From Gonapodya prolifera JEL478 (lineage: Eukaryota; Monoblepharomycota; Monoblepharidomycetes; Monoblepharidales; Gonapodyaceae): a DNA stretch of 64,000 nt. This document shows, piece by piece, positions 23,417 through 35,100 of the stretch. The DNA is taken from assembly GCA_001574975.1 (NCBI GenBank), contig KQ965736.1, positions 65,725 through 129,724 on the forward strand, written 5' to 3'. The notes below the pieces were generated by a model, which saw only the letters and a list, made by a program, of their open reading frames with translations, was not told the DNA's origin and searched no databases. Each line of letters starts with the position of its first letter. The first letter of the stretch is position 1. The position numbers and the translations under genes are program-made.

Positions 23417-26400
23417 CTAAACCGCAATCGCAGATGCAAGAACATCCCCGAGTTCGGTGCTGAGTTGTTCCCTCAACGTCTCGGGAAGGATCCAGTCGCC
23501 CCAGTTGATGAGCTTCGAGTTCTGATGTATAATGGCGTTAGTATCTTCAGTCTGAGTCACTTCGGCCACAGTCATTGATAAAACGCATTCCTCGAGCAGC
23601 TGGTTCAGCATTTCTCCCAACCGCTTTGCGTTGAGCCACGCCACGCCGAACCGCAGGAGAGCTGTAACGTGGATTCTATCATAACAGAGTGAGACAGAGG
23701 TCCGCCACAAACGTCGCATTTTTGCACTCACCCGGCGGAGCGCAAGTGTTCTCCAACGTGAACATTGTGCCGACCCCTTCGAGCCAACACGTCCATCTGA
23801 GCGCCTGCTTGAAAGTTCACCACTTCCCCAATATCATGTGGAACACCCGCCAATCCTGCAAGCACCCTGGCTTCTGCAATGTGAACGAGCCCCGTGTGAA
23901 AGAGACTAAAGGCCGCAAACGGTGATCCAAATTCAACGAAAGAGAAGTCGTTTGTTGATCTTGTTTCCCTCGTGGTAAAGAATGGCGAGTTAACTCCGGA
24001 CCATTCCACGGCACCACCGGACGCTCGGAGTCCAATCTCCGTCGCGCGAGTGACAAGTCGAGCCTCCTCGCTGGCTATTTTGCGATTGTGTGACATGAGC
24101 CAGCCGAAAATCTCCACACGCTGTTTTGCAAATTTCTGCTCGTTCACAGGATCTCCATTCGCCCAAATCACCTCGTTGGTTGTGAGTTGTCGTACCACTC
24201 CTCTCGGTGCATGGAGAAGTACTCTTGCCGCGCGGAACAACATAATGTAGGTGAAATGATGCTGAGCTGTTGTTATGTCAGCGATGTACTCTTTGTAGAC
24301 TTCGGGAAGTTCTTGCCACCACCAGTCGAGCGCTGCGTCAAGCTTGCGATGACGAGCATGGGCTTCTGTTGTGAGAGGATTCGGAGCCCCCGACGGATCA
24401 AACAGTTCCAATCTGTTGAAAGATGCCCATTGCCTAGAGCCCAAACTTTCATGAGACTGGCGCAAACACCACAAAACTGAAGTGGAGCATCACCAGAACT
24501 CAGATATCTGCCCAAATATATGATTCAGGATTACTAGCCGTGCCTGGTAATGCAACACAGGTGGAAGCGGGCTGCGCATCGAGATGGCGTCCACGAATAA
24601 GGGCGCAGTGCTTCCAGCCACCTTAGACGACGCCAGAGACGGTGGAAAGTTGGGGCTCGGAAGTCGCAGACGGCACTCTAGTTCGCTGATGCTGAAAGCT
24701 CGCGCGGTTCCCGCACTCAAGGTCCTATCAAGATTGAAGAGTGTCCTTTGATGCCACATGTTCAGCCTTACTATTTTTTTCAACGAGCGATACTTAGTGC
24801 ACTCACCACCACAATCTTCTTATAATCTCTTTGGACTCTTCTGAGCGTTCCTCGTCCACGAACAGTTCTCCATCTTCATCAGAGAACTTCCTTTCCCTGG
24901 CTAGGGCTGCGGCGTAGGATATGAATGGCATCAGCGCATGTTCGACGTCTCGCCGGTTCGAGGTCACAATATCTGATGTTTCGAGGTTTGGTTGATTGTT
25001 GCAAATTTGAGAGCGATGCCGTACTCACAAACAATTAAATTTGAAAGTGTTGCAATGGTATAAATGTCCGCCGGGCCACCGTTCTGAAATGCTGGCTGGA
25101 GCTCCTTGCGAGCTCTGTCAAACATGGCCTCAGCTACTGCAAAGCCCGCCTCCACGTCGGGATGGAATCGCGCCGCGATCGCAATCATTGAGAAGAGCAG
25201 CGAGGGAGCGAAATTCGCAGCTTGCGAGAACATATGATGTGGGAATATGGGGAACAAGAAGGAGAAGTGGTCCCGGTACATTCTGAGCCACAGGACAGTT
25301 GTCGCGTCGTTGACGAGCATGTCGGTGCTGTAGGTCAAAATGTTGTTTTGTAGTCGCAAGGAGTTGGCAGACAGTGGAGGTCGTTCAGGAGCGTGGTGTC
25401 GTTGTGGGGGTACTGGTGAGGAACGACACAATTGAAATGGAGCGAACGTTTTCTTTGCGAGCAGTGCAAGAAATAACCTTTAAATCCATGGAATACGGTT
25501 CGAGGTTGTTGGGGTATCCTTAACGCCTTCAAGGCCGGCGATTCCTCCACGACTGGAGGGTTGACCTCGCGAGAACGAGTCACCTTGAAGAGGTGAGCAC
25601 CGACGCCACGCGTGTCGCCTCGGTCGAGACCTTCCGATGCTTCCACGAGCGCGGAGAGTGACGAGCGGCTACTCGACAAGGGCGTTTCTGAATGTCCATA
25701 GCTTTCGGAGTATGATGAGTCCGTCTCATTGGCAGAGGGAAGGCGCATTGCATGCGAGGGTGGTGCGATCGCTTGTATCGGTGCTGGATTTGCTTGGTTG
25801 GGTGATTGCGGTGTCGTTGCCACAGCGGTTCGGAACTCATCCAACACCTCTCTGGCAACACCAGCATGTATTGCCACCTGCTCCAGTGCCACAGGGCTGT
25901 ATCCAGCTTGTAGGCCCAAATACCGTTCCAAATAGGCGACGCGGGCTTTGGATTTTTTCCCAAATGCTTCACTCGATTCGCCATGCGGGGGTGAAGGGTC
26001 GGCGCGCACGCCGCCGCGGAGGCGGTACATGTACTCGAGCACCTTGAGCTGCGCATTGAGAAGACTAATTTGGCCCCGATTCGGTCCACGCTTTTTGGTA
26101 AAGCGCTCAAAGGTGCAAGGAAGGTTCTTTTCCGCACACAGACTGCATGGCGGTCCACCGCTACATCCTACGATCGCACCGCTAATAAGGCCGTCGAGAA
26201 GATGCGGAATCGTAATACCGATCACTCACGAACTTTCCGCTTGTTGCACAAGTCTTGATTGAGCAGTTCCAAGACTTTCACGTTTTCGGGCGAAGCCATC
26301 ATTGATGCATCAGCACTTACCGCAACTTTTTGCCACTCTCCTTCGTTTCCGGTCTGGTCCAAAGCCGTCGTCTTCGTCGTAGGGGTAAGATTCAGGTTGG

Positions 26401-26456
26401 AATTGGTACTGTTGGTTTGCGGGATAGTAATAGTCTTGGTAGTACGGGGCCTCCAT
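23417..26456 (-). CDS. Zn2Cys6 transcription factor B, fungal-specific transcription factor domain
   Basis: Eight exons: complement(join(23417..23675,23732..24433,24494..24745,24807..24972,25029..25412,25478..26167,26230..26253,26321..26456)); 2613 nt, 870 aa, every phase consistent. Seen: start MEAPYYQDYYYP, a basic DRKRRRVAKS, then a complete binuclear cluster CDLCNKRKVRCSGGPPCSLC..PCTF (C-x2-C-x6-C-x6-C-x2-C-x6-C) whose first half is encoded by a 24-nt microexon. A linker KKRGPNRG, a coiled segment (SKARVAYLERYLG) and the helical middle-homology domain follow (FLFPIFPHHMFSQAANF, LECRLRLPSPNF, TYIMLFRAARVLLHAP). Paralogue of factor A immediately downstream, same strand, with matching intron positions and an identical 166-nt fifth (B) / corresponding (A) exon length. 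Nuclear DNA-binding regulator by family; target genes unknown. Divergent, with 1.4 kb between, from the phenolic acid decarboxylase. Confidence 0.93.
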
Positions 26457-27893
26457 CTCCGTCTTTCTTCGGGATCGGTTTTCCGCTTCTCAGAAGACTG
26501 ATGAGTCCAACACTTTTGCCGTCGGTGCAATTTTCAGGCCCTTCAATTGAGACACCAACTTTGAGGGCCCAAAGCAATCAGCAATAATGAAATCTCCCCT
26601 CCCGCCGCCACCCCTCGTAAATTTCTCCATCTCCCACTTCTGTTCAAAGTTTTCGTCAGAACAATGGAGTTTGCATAGCCATATGCACCCGGAAACATAG
26701 AGGCACAAGCTCGGCATCCATTAAGCTTTGTCCACGTTATGTTTTCTTAACGCACTCACGATTTTGGGCTTCACTAAACTCCGCTACATACTCTCCGGCG
26801 GCTCGAAATCATGAGTCCTCGCATCCCCGTCTATCTATGCATGGACATGTCTCAGAGGGATAGCACCTCATTGCGTGATGCCGTAAGGCTACTTACATCT
26901 TCATGCATTGTGTAAGAAACTTCGCTTCGGATGCAACCATTTGTTGCTCAGGATGCTGAGCATTTCCCCCAGCACAAAGTGGATGATTCACTTTAGCCGA
27001 AAAACGTTCGACCACTCTCATACTTGATAAGCGCAATCAATCGTCTAATAAGCACTTGTAGCGAGATGAGAGCCTTAACGTAGTTTGCTTAACGGCGTTA
27101 TCACTGCGTTTGCAATTCTTTCAAACGTTCACAATCCACCAAATGTAACAAGTCAATTTTGCGGTGCGCAGTGGCTCCCCAGAAAAGTCAACGACGTCTT
27201 AATATTTGAGGGGAGAGCCCCACATCGGCTTTAGGGAGTTTTGGCCCCGAAATCACGCCTATACAAATAACTGCCAGTAATTTGTGCGGCCTCATTGCTC
27301 ATCACACACACTCAAAAGGACCCCTCGCGGAACTCCGAGCAAAGCGAGGGGTTTAGCGATTGTGCAAGCATTGCTGCCCTTAGTACGCGCAAATGAAACA
27401 TTTGTGAAGACAAATTCGACGACTCGAAGTTGCAATCAATCCAAATAATCACTTCCATACACATCTTTTCTTTATTTCTCATTTTCATATCCTGAGCAAC
27501 ACTCTCCTACTCGCTCCGCGCGTAAGCACGGCGTTAGGGGACGTATTATTATCTCTATATAGAACTCCGCCAATCATTATTATATCTATCCGTAGCAATC
27601 AAACGAACACCGGTTGGAAGACGCGCCGCCTTCATCAGTTGATATGCGATTGATGTCAATCTTCAACTTGGGGCTGTGGGTGTGACTCAGTCAGGGAATA
27701 ATGATGCTCCGCGACAAGACCCGAAGAGATCCAACATTTCGATGAACTCAGCTCAGCTCAGGATCACTTTCATTTAAAATGATAGCGAAATGCATCGGAA
27801 GCGATATAATCCAAAGTAAAGGTGCGTGATCCGTCACATGCTTCCTTGTTGGCGAACCTGACCCTGAGTTCGCGCCTTAGAAGAACCTTCAAT
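26457..27893. other. Intergenic region, divergent promoters
   Basis: About 1.4 kb between factor B and the decarboxylase, with no supportable coding exon. It holds a hairpin at 27320-27352 (separate entry) and an AT-rich segment near 27540-27600. Both divergent promoters should lie here. Confidence 0.5.
27320..27352. other. Perfect 9-bp inverted repeat (hairpin)
   Basis: ACCCCTCGC at 27320-27328 is the exact reverse complement of GCGAGGGGT at 27344-27352, with a 15-nt loop; two G-U pairs and one A-U pair could extend the stem to 12. It sits in the gene-free region. Possible stem of a small RNA or a DNA cruciform; chance is not excluded. Confidence 0.4.
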
Positions 27894-28523
27894 ATGTCCG
27901 CCCAATTCACCCACGCAATGCTCGCCACACGAGATGCACTGAAGCAGCCAAGCAACATTCCCGAGCTCGACGAAAGCGATCTCAGCGGGATCATTAACAA
28001 GCACGTGGTGAGTCCAGTCTCTTGTACCTCATTCAATCACCGGGCTGTCTCTCAGGGTAATTATTTTGCTTGTCTCCAGGTGTATACCTACGATAATGGC
28101 TGGCTGTATGAGTCCTGGTTCAAGTCTCCGACCCGAATCGTCTACCGGATCCATGGTGGTCCGATGGGAGGCCGCGACAACTTGCAAACATACACGACCC
28201 GTCGTGTTCGATCCGACGTGTACATGATCTCCTGGATGGAGGAGACTGGAACGACTGTGACCATGGTTGTTGATTTTGCGCGGCTAAGGCTTCACAGCAA
28301 CGTACGTTTTGTTGACGTGCCGTATGATCTCGTCAGTCCCGCCGATACATGCGTCTCATCATCGTGTTCCACGCTCACACAGATCATATTCTCCAAAGCG
28401 CTGTCACTGCGAGCTCCCTCCTGCGCCTGCGTCGAGAAGATTACGCTAGACTGCGTTCGTATTAGCAAGTTCGATGCGGATGTTATGGTTCCGGTGCCCG
28501 GTGGCGTTCGCCGCTGCGATTAA
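27894..28523 (+). CDS. PAD: Phenolic acid decarboxylase
   Basis: Non-oxidative decarboxylase of hydroxycinnamic acids (ferulate, p-coumarate, caffeate) to vinyl phenols, cofactor-free. Exons 27894..28007, 28080..28301 and 28383..28523; 477 nt, 158 aa, close to the usual 160-175. Seen: LSGIINKHVVYTYDNGWLYE, YRIHGGPMGG and VYMISWMEETGTTV, matching the conserved beta-barrel lipocalin-like core, including the YxYDNGWxYE segment that holds active-site tyrosines and the ISWxExTG segment. The first two junctions are confirmed by motif continuity. The last exon (after LHSNIIFSKAL) no longer resembles the family, which normally has W-V-E/x-HPE and a late YRxxGPTYP segment, so either a junction or a frame is wrong or the C-terminus has diverged. 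The ATG at 27894 gives the usual short leader. Cytosolic; likely serves plant-phenolic detoxification (inference). Confidence 0.85.
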   Translation: MSAQFTHAMLATRDALKQPSNIPELDESDLSGIINKHVVSPVSCTSFNHRAVSQGNYFACLQVYTYDNGWLYESWFKSPTRIVYRIHGGPMGGRDNLQTYTTRRVRSDVYMISWMEETGTTVTMVVDFARLRLHSNVRFVDVPYDLVSPADTCVSSSCSTLTQIIFSKALSLRAPSCACVEKITLDCVRISKFDADVMVPVPGGVRRCD

Positions 28524-29215
28524 TAACGGTCCCCGCTGTGTCGCTGCCTCACCAGTCTTCTCTTGCGGGACACCTGCAGGATGAGTACTTCGTGTGCTGT
28601 CCACGGCTGGTTAGGACTAATGGGCGTGCAAGTCTTTTTCTACACAATTGGAACAAAGTGATGGCAATCCCTCCTCCGGCAACCAGGATAGTGCTTCACC
28701 GTGCTCGCCCTTGTGAGTCGATTGTACTTTGACTGAACTATGAGGTGCTAAAGGAGGCGCGTCACATTAATTCAGACAGCCCACCCGGCAGTCTCTTCAC
28801 AAAGATGTTCCCAGGTGCTTGCGCCCACAAAAATAATCGTAATTACTGGGCGTAGGTTCTCTGATACGTTGGACTTGCTATTGCGAGTAGCAAGGTTTTA
28901 ATCTTGGAGTGGGCTGGAAGGCGAACAGGCGTTCCTGGGTATCTGGGCATATGAAGACTTTTCAATTGTCCTCCGGTAAACATGACTCTAGTCATGGCGT
29001 CCCAGGCTCAAGGCAACGCAAAGTGCTGGATTATGGCGTGGGTGGAGTGGCATTTCATGACAATAGAACAAAGTCGGGGGTCTCTCCAGTTCTGTATGTA
29101 ATGGCTAATGATGTACTATTAGTAGAACATCCGCGCTTTGATTTTATTATGTCTAATTCTAAAATTAGGTCTGCCTGCCTTTGACACATGAATCACCATG
29201 TGACCACAGTACGAA
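28524..29215. other. Intergenic region
   Basis: About 690 bases between two plus-strand genes. Short frames (for example 28909-29184) lack codon character or homology. Nothing supported. Confidence 0.4.
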
Positions 29216-31997
29216 ATGCAAGTAATCGCTGCCGTTGAAGCAGCCTGGCAGCTTCAGCGCATTCTCAGAGAACCCGATGCTGGCGAAAGACCAGATCATG
29301 GGGCTGGTCCCACTGTGCGGGAGTGTTTAGAAACGGTAGAGCTTTGGTGAGAGCTTCAACATTCATTTTCTGGGGACCTTGGCGCTACGGACTCTCAGGT
29401 GGCGCTGCTACTCATGCGATCACTTGGCACTAGTACTGCTCCATACCGAGACCAGCGTCCGGTCACTTACAACGACGTGTGTGTGCATCATCCTCGCTTT
29501 AAACTATTCTGGGCAAGTTTCTGGCAGCACAACCCAGGAAACAAAATTGCAGACATCGCATCTTGGGGACCTGGGTTTGGGGCGGTGGACATTGTTGCTG
29601 TGAGAGGTGGGACGAGCCCTCCAGTGGTGATTCATCTCGCCGATGCGGGAAGCACATCCGGGTTTCTGGGTGAGGAGTTGTTCTTTCTTTACCTTTGCAA
29701 TTGACTGGAATTAATTTTACTCGCGAATTCGGACAGACTTGACGAATCCTGACAATGTTGTTAACAGTCAAAGCCGCAGCGAACTCATTGCAAAAATCAC
29801 GGAGCGATACACCAACGAGACATTTGTTGAGGCTATTCGCCTCACACCCTCTTCCTCAATCCCCCGCGCTACTCCAGAATCATCCACCACAAGTCCCTCT
29901 CCTCGAATTGTCCAAGTTGCGACACACGACATCAAGTACGAGTATCTTCAAATGAATTTTGGGATATCACAAGCGAGATTGTCCGTAATGGAACAAAAGT
30001 ACGAGGATATCGTGGCCAAACTGGACAGGTTGCTCCGCGCGGTCCAGCCAATTGCCCCTTCACGAGAACCAGGGAACATTGGAGGCCAAACTTCTCTCCC
30101 ACAGAGCGAGCGCTCTTTGTTTCCGTACGGCGAGCAAGGGTTCTCGTTTCGAGACCCGCAGACACGCTTTGGAGCCGCATTTCCTTTCCTCAGTGGACTG
30201 CAGTCCAGATCCAGCGAAGACAGGAGCACAACTGCAAGTGCAAGTTCAACGCCAGGTTTGAGCTTGAATTCTCAAAGGGGGACACCGACGGCGAACACTG
30301 GACGCGGCTTTGAAGGGAACTCCAGAGGTTTGTTCGACGAGCGGTCTCCCTCAGTCATGCTGATGAACTGGAATGCGTGCGTAACAGCACCTCACTTCGG
30401 CTTTCAGCCACACTCGAGCGCACTCTCCAGTCCTGGGTCGATTTTTAGCACGGTAATTCCAGAAGGCACACCACTCAGTCCTTTTTGGCACACGTCCCAG
30501 CCTAACGCTTCTAGAGGACCTGACGCGCCGTTGTTTTTCAAGTAAGCAACATTTGAATACCATTTGTGTTTCTTCAGGCTTGTGTACCAATCAATTGAAT
30601 TCTAGGTCGACGCTAAATCGTTCCAACGCTAATGTTCCTCCGAGATCTACCCTTTTTGGTTATACATTCGGCCAGTCTACGATCCCAGTTGCAACAACAC
30701 CCGGAGATCCCACTTCGCTTTTTGCAAATTCAGCATTTTCACCTACAACAGCACCCATTAATTTCACATCACTTCTCGCAAATTCACCGTTTTTCCCACC
30801 ACCACCAGCAGCAGCAGCAGCAGCAACATCACAGCCGACTAATACAACCTCGATTTTCGCAAATACTTCTTTACCTGCAACAATCGGACCGACAAACGCC
30901 ACCTCGCTTTTCGTAAATTCTTCGTTCTCCACGCCGACAGCATCAACTAACACCACCATACCCTCATCCCTTTCTACCGGATCGCTGCATTTGGTTTCGA
31001 ACGACGCAACCTTTACGTCTCCAAATTCCGTACAGGGTGCCCCTGAACAACCATCGTCTAACGTCTCCAATGCTTCTGTGGACACGCTGGGTCGTGAGGT
31101 CCGCTCAACTCCTGGAGGCTCCCCCCGTCCTCCAGCAAATATTCCAGGGTCGTGGCCCAGTACAGCAAACGATGTGGAAGCGGAAACAACCACCTCCATA
31201 GTGGAGCGCACTCCCGATGCGCGCGTGTTGAGTGGGAGATCTGACCCTCGTGTATCCTCTTTGACTGAATCGACCCCCCTGGGCCAACCTCCACCCACGG
31301 CTTTAACCATGACGTGGATGAATGAGGGTACCGGCCCGTCTTCCTTTGTTCCGACAATTGACGTGGACTCTGTATCGTCAGGTGGTACCGGTGGATTCTT
31401 CCAGAGCATATCGGCCGTGCCCGAGTACAGGGCCTGGTCGTTTGAAGTAAGGTGTTTGTTGATGGATTGGTTGAGGCCCCTTGATTAAACGATTTTCCGT
31501 ATTAGGAGCTCCGCCTCATGGATTACGAATTGCGGCGGAAGAATGCACCAAGACAAACAACATCATCTGCATTCGACAGTGTCTCAAGGTTCAACAACGT
31601 GATGGGATCCCACGGAGATGCTATCTTTCCTCATGGACGAGGCGGAACCCTTTTCAGTCAAAATTCTGGGCTGACTTCAAACACCCCAAGTATGTTTCTA
31701 ACTCGTCCCTCAAACGGAAGCATGACGGATGCACCTCCACCCAATTTATTGGCCGGGCCGTTTGGAGGTCCGAGAATGTCGTACCACTCTACTGATGGAA
31801 GTAGCTGGTCGGGTCATTCCCAGAGCACTGCGAGTTTGTTCAATCCAAGTTCTTTTGCATTGTCGTCTGCCATTGGTCGCATGGCTTTTAAGAGCATCCC
31901 AAACCAGTCAGACAATGTCGAAGTGAAATTTGAAGGGCGTTTCCTCGGCGATACCAAAGTGGATGAGCGTGGCCGAGTGTGGGTGAGACTCGACTGA
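29216..31997 (+). CDS. FG-nucleoporin-like protein with Nup98-family EELRxxDYE motif
   Basis: Five exons: 29216..29335, 29399..29669, 29737..30541, 30606..31446, 31506..31997; 2529 nt, 842 aa. The first junction uses a weak GTAGAG donor. Seen: a folded-looking N-terminal ~150 residues with alternating hydrophobics (for example SWGPGFGAVDIVAV) that I do not recognise; a predicted helix (SQARLSVMEQKYEDIVAKLD); a long Ser/Thr/Pro-rich region with repeats of the type TSLFANSxF (near 30715-30920) and scattered FG/FGQ; then ISAVPEYRAWSFEELRLMDYE, rebuilt across the last intron. That motif is shared by Nup98/Nup116-type fungal FG nucleoporins. The last segment has GPFGG, AGPFGG-like sites and ends in a small strand-rich tail. 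The nuclear-pore assignment rests on the motif and composition; the Nup98 autoproteolytic domain is not seen. Confidence 0.6.
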
Positions 31998-32167
31998 GTT
32001 TGAAAAACACGAATCCTTAAAATTGTTCAAGCTCAACCGTTTTCAAGTGATATATCACAAATGCTTTCGATTTCTAATAAATGCAGTTTCACCCAGCTGG
32101 GAGGGAAGGACGGGCTCCAAATGTGTTGCACACGCGAGAATTGCATTCCGTTCGTCGGTCAAGGGAT

Positions 32168-35100
32168 ATGGACACAGCCCAAGCAGGTGCTGACCTGGAA
32201 GAGCAAGAGGATGATGTTTTCGAAATCGTGGACTATACGGCCGCCTCAACGGTACGTGAATGATTGCGCCTGCCCCCTGTTGTGAGCCATCTTACACCTC
32301 ACCGAATCAATTGCACGGACACAGTGGGAGAAACTTATCAACGCTTTGGAAGGCGCTATTCACTCGTGGGGTCTTAATGATGGCGGTCGCGGCGACGTTG
32401 ATAAGATGGAGGAAGACGGAACTACTGCAAGAAAGGAGGTCCTCTTTCTGGACGACGTTCCCTACGTCTTTCGGTACCTCTTTTTGCCCATCGAGGACAG
32501 TGATGTTGAATTGAAGGATTGCGAAGAGGACGAAACCCAGAACGACTTTGTTCCAATTCGACTTCCTGGATTCTCTGCGTCCACTCCTGACAACCCGACA
32601 ACGTCAAACCCCTTGAGACATCCTTATCATGATTCGGAGTTTTCCACATCATCCCTGCCTCACGCACTCCATCGATACGTTGGTTTGAGTCGCATCCTAA
32701 CACTCACACCCTTTGACGAAGACAGCGATACTCCCAAGTCGCCGTCATGGGGCGGCGCGCCATTTACTCTTGCCGAAGTCTCACGAACAAAGAAACTGCT
32801 GAGTTCTCTGACCATTGCGCTGAGGAACTCCGGGTGCTTGCTCCCTGGTTTTGTCCGAACCGGGCCCAGATGGAAGAACCTGTACGACGGGGTTATGATT
32901 TCGAGGAGCAGCTCCACTTCTGGGGGAGAATCCAATGTCGGAGATGAATTGGATCTTCCCCGTAGACTTTCTGGCCTTCGAAAAGTGATTGAGGAGTCAC
33001 CTTCGTATCGCGTCCATTTTCGGATGGGTCACTTATCGTATATGCCGCGTGAGATGGATGATGTTCGAGGGATGGTCGGACTGTTTATGGAGCGGCTATG
33101 TGGAGTCGAAACACCTTACGCAACACCTGATGCCGACGGTGCGTGCAAAAGCTCTGCAAACGCACTATTTTGGTCATTCTGATGGTACTGAAATCTCGTC
33201 AAGACAGTTGGTGTGCAAAACGCACTTGCACTACCTCTCATGACGATATCTCAATGCTTTACGTACCACATCCCCCCTGCCGCTCCCAATACGGCATTCT
33301 TTTCACCACAACATCAAGAGATACATTTGTCGGATCCTTTGGTCTATATCCGTGTGCATGCATACTTTCCGGTAGTTCTTCCACATTCTGAGCCAGATTC
33401 TTGGAACAATCTGGACTTGGATGTCAGTCAGGCAATTTACGTGAACATTGCCCCTGAATGGCGGTTGTCCAAAGATACATCCGATTTGGACGTATACGCG
33501 GAAGTTCTCTCCCAACTGGTATCAGCACTTCGCCAACCCGAATCTCAGGAGCCTGTTGGTCCACTTGCCACGTCCTCTTCTGAACCCTCGACATTGGTCC
33601 CGGGTTCCTTCGCTTCTGCCACACCACTTTCGCGGACCCAATCTCCATCACAAGCTCTCACAATAGCGTCAGCTGCCGTCTCTGCGGTAGTAGGAGACCC
33701 CTCTCTGTCTCTCCTGGACATTCACGATGTTAGTCACGTTATCGCACGATTGTTTGATCCGGACACGTACATAACATCCAGATGGTCATCAAAACCGACA
33801 ATACCATCACCGGTCCCAGTGCTTCTCCATCCATCGAACACGTCCTTGCCTGTCCCCCCACAAAAATTATTATCCAGGGTGGCGGCAACCACTCCCATAG
33901 ACGGGCTTTTATGGCAGCTTGCTCTTCGTCTCGCAGATGCCACTTCTCCAGGCCGGAAACTGCGATTTCAGCACGATGTGACTGGATTTGTAAAAGCAGT
34001 GTGGCGTGAGGTAATCTTGGAAGTGGAAAGCTGCTGGAAGGAGAACAGATTCATCATTGGTGTCGGTTCAGGAAGTGAACAAGCAAATGGTTTCCGAGCA
34101 CCTCCAAGAATCGACCTCAGATATGCACTGGTGGAACAGAAACTGGAAATGTTGAATTGTTGTATCTACTTGAAGAGGAAAAGAGGGGGCATTCGTATCA
34201 AACGCCGCGCCTCGAAGAAGTCGCGTTCCGATGTGACTGGTGATATCCCTGGATTCTTCGCCGAGGTTGGATCTTCACGCGAGAACGAAAATTCACCACT
34301 GCCCTCAACAGGTGATAATTATCGGACGTTGCTTCTAGGACTTGATGGACAATTGCCTCCCGTCATTCCTGATATAGCTTCTCGTGCCATGGGTAGAGGG
34401 GCGGAGAAACTGCGCTCCCTCTTGGATGCTGGTGCAGCGACCAGTGGAACAGCCCTTGTGAAACTGTTTGACCGTATCACCGATGACCGTTCAGTTTTAG
34501 CTGGCGATGGAAGTCATTCTTCTGTTTCACAATCACTGTCACATCCCGTGTCTCTAATGAGATCTTCTGTCGCGACTGGGCAGCATGGAGCGGACGGGTG
34601 GGATCTTGACGAGAGTGATTTGTTCCCCACACATGAAGTCAGTTTCGCCGAGACCGCATCAACTGAAGGAAAGGCGAGCGCGACGTGGTCGGAAGATGAA
34701 GATGAAGATGACGACGTATTCTTTGATTCAGTGCAAGGACCGTTCTCTCCGACTGGCGAGGAAGAGCGTCCCAATCCATGGGTGGAAGAATCTCGCCCCG
34801 TTCATACATCTCGTGAACCTATCAGTGTCGCTGGACGAAGCACCCAAAGTGATACAGACACCGCGAACCCGACTCTTTCCAATACTGATGTTGCACAAAG
34901 TCACCGAAGCAACACCTCTTTCGTCGATTTGGACCCTCGATTGCCCGAATCCGATTCCGCGGCTCTAGCTTTGCAGAGACAAGATGAGGAGGCAAGCCAA
35001 GAAGTCCCGGAAGGTGTCCGTGCTGGCCATATTCGCCGTCTGGATATGAAGCTTTTGGAAACGGGGGAGGACATGTGGGAGCCTGAGGTGCAAGACACTG

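Noticed and set aside
20057-28523. Secondary-metabolite gene cluster around the two regulators
   Set aside because: No backbone synthase, transporter or tailoring enzymes nearby; only the decarboxylase is metabolic.
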